Source: CAYRTD01 sp964426915 (lineage in GTDB: Bacteria; Bacteroidota; Bacteroidia; Bacteroidales; GCA-2748055). Taken from it: a DNA stretch of 10,928 bases. Positions 8,801 through 10,928 of this stretch are shown one piece after another. The notes under the pieces are model-generated. The model had not been told where the DNA came from. It searched no databases and was given only the letters and a program-made list of their open reading frames with translations. The stretch spans positions 1 to 10,928 of the forward strand of contig CAYRTD010000132.1 of the NCBI GenBank assembly GCA_964426915.1, written 5' to 3'. Every line of letters begins with the position of its first letter. The stretch's first letter is position 1. The position numbers and the translations under genes were made by a program.

Positions 8801-8948
8801 CAGGATGGAAGGCACTAAATTCCCTGAAGGAGAACATCATGTCAGGATTGAAAATTTTACAAAAAACATGAAACCCGGCTATTACTTTTTCAAAATAAAG
8901 ACAGGAAAGAACATAAAAACCCTCAAACTAATAAAATTGGATAAATAA
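5862..8948 (+). CDS. T9SS-secreted GHL10-family (DUF187, YngK/DigH-like) glycoside hydrolase with beta-sandwich repeats
   Basis: This 1028-residue secreted enzyme has, in order: a signal peptide (1-20, cut after LDA), a GHL10 TIM barrel (about 25-435), a fibronectin-III-like domain (about 447-545), four beta-sandwich repeats (about 546-930) and a type A T9SS sorting domain (about 938-1028, YPNP at 946-949). Barrel hallmarks are RATWVASVANIDWP (29-42), LQVRPECDALY (74-84), EVHAWVNPYR (121-130), GIHFDDYFY (191-199, candidate acidic residues Asp195 and Asp196) and a late strand ending in GSVFFS. About 50 charged, helix-prone residues (334-384) appear inserted near the end of the barrel. Family knowledge: E. 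coli DigH (YddW), of this family, cleaves peptidoglycan glycan strands lacking stem peptides. The enzyme probably works at the cell surface or outside the cell. Cys12 is not in a proper lipobox. The kinase and murQ genes downstream support a MurNAc-containing substrate, but another glycan is possible. Confidence 0.9.
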   Translation: MKNLLYILLSLCFLSMKLDAQVEPKREMRATWVASVANIDWPKYTHRGKPEEQKAELIRMLDLYQTIHLNAIFLQVRPECDALYNSSYEPWSRYLSWAQGTDPGYDPLAFAIEEAHNRGIEVHAWVNPYRINASTADGGDYYAPGHVYLEHPEWALEYPDGKKILNPGIPEVMSYIGQITEDISSNYNVDGIHFDDYFYSYGGTDPSLDAEEYEMYGGGLSLGDWRRQNINRMIDTVYSVIQKVNPNIRFGVSPFGIYRNGVPQGISGLDAYSTIYCDPIAWLEAGNVDYLTPQQYWPTGGSQDFETLTEWWSDECFQRGRHHYPGQGTYRLSDKPDEKKALQIDEDLHELKHYFDMPSSKKSASDNLSKLEQELLKSTSDPVADWTLSQIGLQIDIIRSNRDQNSLGSVFFSAKDFDRVIGLADYVSQNKYTHPALIPEMTWKPGSVPGSPQNLRSVEIENEYYISWDFPAGQNDRFAIYTTTKITDPGQIIHDPVNLKEITFQNYFPLKDLDFSNGSNIVVTAITPTGKESAPSSLFELDIEFPLIEELLPIYGDTVSIRDLLSWRSDTSGAVFNVHVSGNSLFSNLVYDSPWIADSQVNIENLSLEGETGYFWRVKARTDIEGPYSETMKIITGFPQKPILNSPENLAQNISTQPTVKWSASSVTDSVKVMISQSASFDPILFEEMLPAGPGQGKLSTELDKDTWYYLKIMGVNEYGYSNFTDFRTFRTTLGEIPDVRAIEPEDGATAASDDYFRWETLATTGNISYILEVALDREFNSIMSASGWITDEEIRIDRMNLEGDRSYFWRVKAKSEFGESEYTNTLMFYAGYPARPRITSPAQLSENNDVRAVIEWTADNITDSVLVEFSRSSEFETLEYSEKFTVSASPAQINHSLQEFTWYFARIRAENEYGYSIYSANKYFQTGESNTITEVEDKLIDATLYPNPFKEGDLILKFRNHKPLILYIDIFDLTGREIGRMEGTKFPEGEHHVRIENFTKNMKPGYYFFKIKTGKNIKTLKLIKLDK
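7497..8640 (+). repeat. duplicated two-domain module (A-B-A'-B') inside the hydrolase
   Basis: Protein residues about 546-638 (A) and 736-832 (A') both carry YFWRVKA followed by GFP or GYP and a proline-rich linker. Residues 639-735 (B) and 834-925 (B') both carry NEYGYS after a tryptophan-tyrosine strand, and each opens with an SP motif and a TDSV strand. The DNA still shows the event: a 19-base string at 8010-8028 recurs exactly at 8595-8613, and a 14-base string at 7701-7714 recurs at 8283-8296. Both spacings are about 582-585 bases, that is, about 195 residues. The units are fibronectin-III/Ig-like spacer or binding modules; their ligand is unknown. Confidence 0.75.
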
Positions 8949-9008
8949 TTACGGTATTCCTTCATTAGGAACTTAATTTAAAATAGTTTTACGCTTTTTT
9001 TAAAGGAT

Positions 9009-9875
9009 ATGATTTTAATCGCAGACGGAGGATCGACAAAAACCGAATGGAGACTGATTAACGACTCAGAAACTTCATCTTATAGTTGTGCAGGGATTAA
9101 CCCGTTCTTCAATTCTAAAAAACAAATTATTGATGAAATTAAAACATTAAACCTGACTGAGCAGAAAGATTCAATAAAGGAGGTTTATTTTTACGGGGCC
9201 GGACTTACCAAAGGCAAAGCTCAGGAGGATCTGGAAGATGCATTCAGATCGGTTTTCAGAAACAGCAGGATATACCTGAACGATGACCTTACAGCAGCCG
9301 GCAGGGCTCTTTTTGCCGAGGGTTCGGGGATAGCATGCATACTTGGTACAGGGTCTAATTCATGCTTATACATTAACGGCAAACTTAAAGATAAAGTTCC
9401 TGCATTAGGTTATATACTGGGTGATGAAGGTAGCGGAGCAGATATTGGGAAACGGTTTTTGAATGATCTGCTAAAAAGGAAGCTGTCGAAGGATTTATCG
9501 AAGGATTTGATTAATAATGAAGGACTTGAAATGAATAAAGTTCTGGACAGAGTATACCGGGAAAGGCTGCCCAATCGTTTTCTCGCCTCTATGACAAAAC
9601 AGGTGAAAAAAAACCTGCATCATCCCGAAATCCGACAGATCGTATTGGATTCCTTCAATTCATTTATCGAAAAAAACATTTTGGGATATAGCGATTATCG
9701 GGAAATGGAAATAGGTTTTGTGGGTTCTGTGGCCTGGCATTTCAAGGATGAATTAGAAGAAGTTCTTACTGGTCATAATTTGCGTTTTAAAAAGATAATT
9801 AAACAACCCGTTGAAGATCTTGTCATATATCACAGAAATCTTATAAATAATATTAACAATCAGAAGATGACCTGA
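9009..9875 (+). CDS. BadF/BadG-family amino-sugar kinase, probable MurNAc/GlcNAc 6-kinase (MurK/NagK-like)
   Basis: This 288-residue cytoplasmic kinase belongs to the ASKHA fold, BadF/BadG/BcrA/BcrD branch that includes human GlcNAc kinase and the MurNAc kinases MurK of Clostridium and Tannerella. The phosphate-1 loop DGGSTKTEW (6-14) sits at the very N-terminus, which fixes the start. NDDLTAAG (91-98) carries the likely catalytic Asp92 or Asp93, LGTGSNS (112-118) is the second phosphate loop, GDEGSGADIG (138-147) is the family signature, and GSVAW in the C-terminal half belongs to the nucleotide site. Expected reaction: ATP-dependent 6-phosphorylation of MurNAc and/or GlcNAc. With murQ next and no PTS permease visible, it would supply the MurNAc-6-P that MurQ uses; the choice between MurNAc and GlcNAc is inference from context. 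It follows the hydrolase after 60 bases; AAAGGA at 9002-9007 is only one base from the ATG, close for a Shine-Dalgarno site. Confidence 0.88.
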   Translation: MILIADGGSTKTEWRLINDSETSSYSCAGINPFFNSKKQIIDEIKTLNLTEQKDSIKEVYFYGAGLTKGKAQEDLEDAFRSVFRNSRIYLNDDLTAAGRALFAEGSGIACILGTGSNSCLYINGKLKDKVPALGYILGDEGSGADIGKRFLNDLLKRKLSKDLSKDLINNEGLEMNKVLDRVYRERLPNRFLASMTKQVKKNLHHPEIRQIVLDSFNSFIEKNILGYSDYREMEIGFVGSVAWHFKDELEEVLTGHNLRFKKIIKQPVEDLVIYHRNLINNINNQKMT

Positions 9876-10045
9876 ATTTTCACATGCCCGGAGGTAAATC
9901 AGGACTGAGTGCTGCCAGTGGAAAATAAATGTAATGCCTTTTCATCTGGCAGAATAAAAAATGCAATTAAATGTTTCCTGAAAGAATATTTTGACTGCAT
10001 GGAGAACAGGAATAGTGTATAAAAGAAAAATATCGTTATAATAAA
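9876..10045. other. 170-base spacer between kinase and murQ genes
   Basis: No gene is seen. An imperfect inverted repeat, CCTGAATTT (9871-9879) and AAATCAGG (9896-9903), overlaps the kinase stop codon; it has one bulged base, a 16-base loop and no U-tract. TTTTG ending at 9993 lies 19 bases before TAGTGTAT (10013-10020), the right spacing for a Bacteroidota promoter but a weak -7 match. The 26 bases before murQ are A/T-rich and lack a Shine-Dalgarno motif, as is usual in this phylum. murQ may be read from the upstream transcript or from a weak local promoter. Confidence 0.5.
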
Positions 10046-10864
10046 ATGACCATGATTAATCTTACTGAATCCTCGTCCAGATATGACAACCTTGAGAACA
10101 TGAGTGTCAAGGAATTGCTGGATAACATCAATAAAGAAGACAGCACTGTTCATGTTGCGGTAAATCAAATCATACCCGACATTGAGCGAGTGGTCGAAAC
10201 CATTGTCCCACGGATAATGAAAGGAGGCCGGTTATTTTATGTGGGGGCTGGAACGAGCGGCAGACTAGGCATTGTCGATGCCTCAGAAATACCCCCTACT
10301 TATGGTGTGCCCGATGATATTGTCATAGGAATAATTGCAGGCGGAGACAGAGCAATACGAAAAGCTGTGGAATCAGCAGAAGATGACATCAACGGGGGAT
10401 GGAAGGACCTCTCCCCTTTCAATCCAACGGAAAAAGATTCAGTGATCGGCATAGCCGCTTCCGGGAGAACCCCTTATGTTATAGGCGCGGTGCAGGATGG
10501 AAGAAAAGCCGGTTTATTCACTTCATGCATTACCTGTAATCCCAATACCCTTCTCGCACAATCTGTAGATGTTCCATTGGAGGCCATCGTGGGTCCTGAA
10601 TTCGTAACCGGAAGCACACGGATGAAAGCCGGAACTGCCCAGAAACTTGTTCTCAATATGATTACCACTACACTTATGATCAAGCTCGGAAGGGTTAAAG
10701 GAAACAAAATGATCGATATGCAGCTCACCAACCAGAAGCTGGTGGAAAGAGGAGCAAAAATGATTATGGAAGAGCTGGGGCTGGATTTTGAGGAATCAAA
10801 ACGTTTGCTTCTTTTACATGGTTCTGTGAGAAATGTTATTGAGAATTATAAGAAGGCGTTGTAA
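10046..10864 (+). CDS. murQ: N-acetylmuramic acid 6-phosphate etherase MurQ
   Basis: MurQ is a cytoplasmic SIS-fold lyase that splits the lactyl ether of MurNAc-6-phosphate, giving GlcNAc-6-phosphate and D-lactate. The 272 residues align through nearly the whole E. coli protein: YVGAGTSGRLGIVDASEIPP (65-84), AGGDRAIRKAVESAEDD (98-114), GIAASGRTPYVIGA, CNPN, and VTGSTRMKAGTAQKLVLNM. The catalytic pair is conserved: Glu81 matches E. coli Glu83, and Glu112 matches Glu114. The protein is about 26 residues shorter than E. coli MurQ (298), because a stretch before the final helix (LLLLHGSVRNVI) is missing. This looks like a compact natural form, not a truncation, since the C-terminal motif is intact. 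A second ATG at 10052 could also serve as start. It is the last gene of the cluster in view and the one that best defines the pathway. Confidence 0.96.
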   Translation: MTMINLTESSSRYDNLENMSVKELLDNINKEDSTVHVAVNQIIPDIERVVETIVPRIMKGGRLFYVGAGTSGRLGIVDASEIPPTYGVPDDIVIGIIAGGDRAIRKAVESAEDDINGGWKDLSPFNPTEKDSVIGIAASGRTPYVIGAVQDGRKAGLFTSCITCNPNTLLAQSVDVPLEAIVGPEFVTGSTRMKAGTAQKLVLNMITTTLMIKLGRVKGNKMIDMQLTNQKLVERGAKMIMEELGLDFEESKRLLLLHGSVRNVIENYKKAL

Positions 10865-10875
10865 ATAATGGTTTT

Positions 10876-10928
10876 GCAGTTATGCAGTTATGCAGTTATG
10901 CAGTTATGCAGTTATGCAGTTATGCAGT
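10876..10928 (+). repeat. 8-bp tandem repeat (GCAGTTAT), at least 6.6 copies, cut by the window end
   Basis: The unit GCAGTTAT repeats perfectly six times from 10876 to 10923, with GCAGT of a seventh copy before the window stops, so the true copy number is unknown. It begins 11 bases after the murQ stop. The unit length is not a multiple of three. All three forward frames stay open, cycling through the same eight residues (A-V-M-Q-L-C-S-Y), while the reverse strand meets a stop every 24 bases. Perfect copies indicate recent slippage or selection. There are no spacers, so it is not a CRISPR array. Confidence 0.95.

Noticed and set aside
8979..9001. TAAAA-TAG-TTTTA dyad plus a T-tract before the kinase as an intrinsic terminator
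   Set aside because: The stem is only five A/T pairs with a three-base loop, too weak to terminate, and it lies just before a gene that is probably in the same operon. TAGTTTTA resembles the -7 promoter consensus, but no good -33 partner was found.
9871..9903. Inverted repeat over the kinase stop codon as a terminator or attenuator
   Set aside because: The stem has a bulge, the loop is 16 bases and there is no U-tract; such pairs arise easily by chance.
10876..10928. CRISPR array
   Set aside because: The repeats are 8 bases and contiguous, with no spacers, no palindromic repeat and no cas gene.

Overview
The window comes from a member of the phylum Bacteroidota. Three things show this: a SusC/SusD outer-membrane nutrient-uptake pair, two separate proteins ending in a type A C-terminal sorting domain of the type IX secretion system (T9SS), and A-rich leaders mostly without Shine-Dalgarno motifs. 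The T9SS domains suggest a Bacteroidales/Marinilabiliales-like or Cytophagales-like lineage rather than a typical gut Bacteroides; the exact order cannot be fixed from this sequence alone. All recognised genes are on the + strand.

Layout. Bases 1-651 are the 3' end of a secreted protein with a beta-sandwich, carbohydrate-binding-like module and a T9SS sorting domain. Next come susC (684-3962) and susD (3980-5512), tightly spaced. A 349-base non-coding stretch (5513-5861) holds degenerate ATTTGTG-type repeats and small inverted repeats. Then come a 1028-residue secreted GHL10-family (DUF187/YngK/DigH-like) glycoside hydrolase with beta-sandwich repeats and a T9SS domain (5862-8948), a BadF/BadG-type amino-sugar kinase (9009-9875) and the N-acetylmuramic acid 6-phosphate etherase MurQ (10046-10864). 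The window ends inside an 8-bp tandem repeat (10876-10928).

How the genes work together (inference). MurQ fixes the theme: N-acetylmuramic acid (MurNAc) catabolism. The kinase beside it is best read as a MurNAc and/or GlcNAc 6-kinase (MurK-like), replacing the PTS phosphorylation used in E. coli. E. coli DigH, a GHL10 protein, cleaves peptidoglycan glycan strands stripped of stem peptides. A T9SS-exported GHL10 enzyme next to SusCD, kinase and MurQ therefore suggests an outside-in peptidoglycan glycan utilisation locus: cut at the cell surface, import through SusCD, phosphorylate, then convert MurNAc-6-P to GlcNAc-6-P and lactate. The inner-membrane transporter and the exo-acting NagZ- or NamZ-type enzymes are not in the window. 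This proposed peptidoglycan-targeting polysaccharide utilisation locus is the most interesting feature here; its substrate is not proven by sequence.
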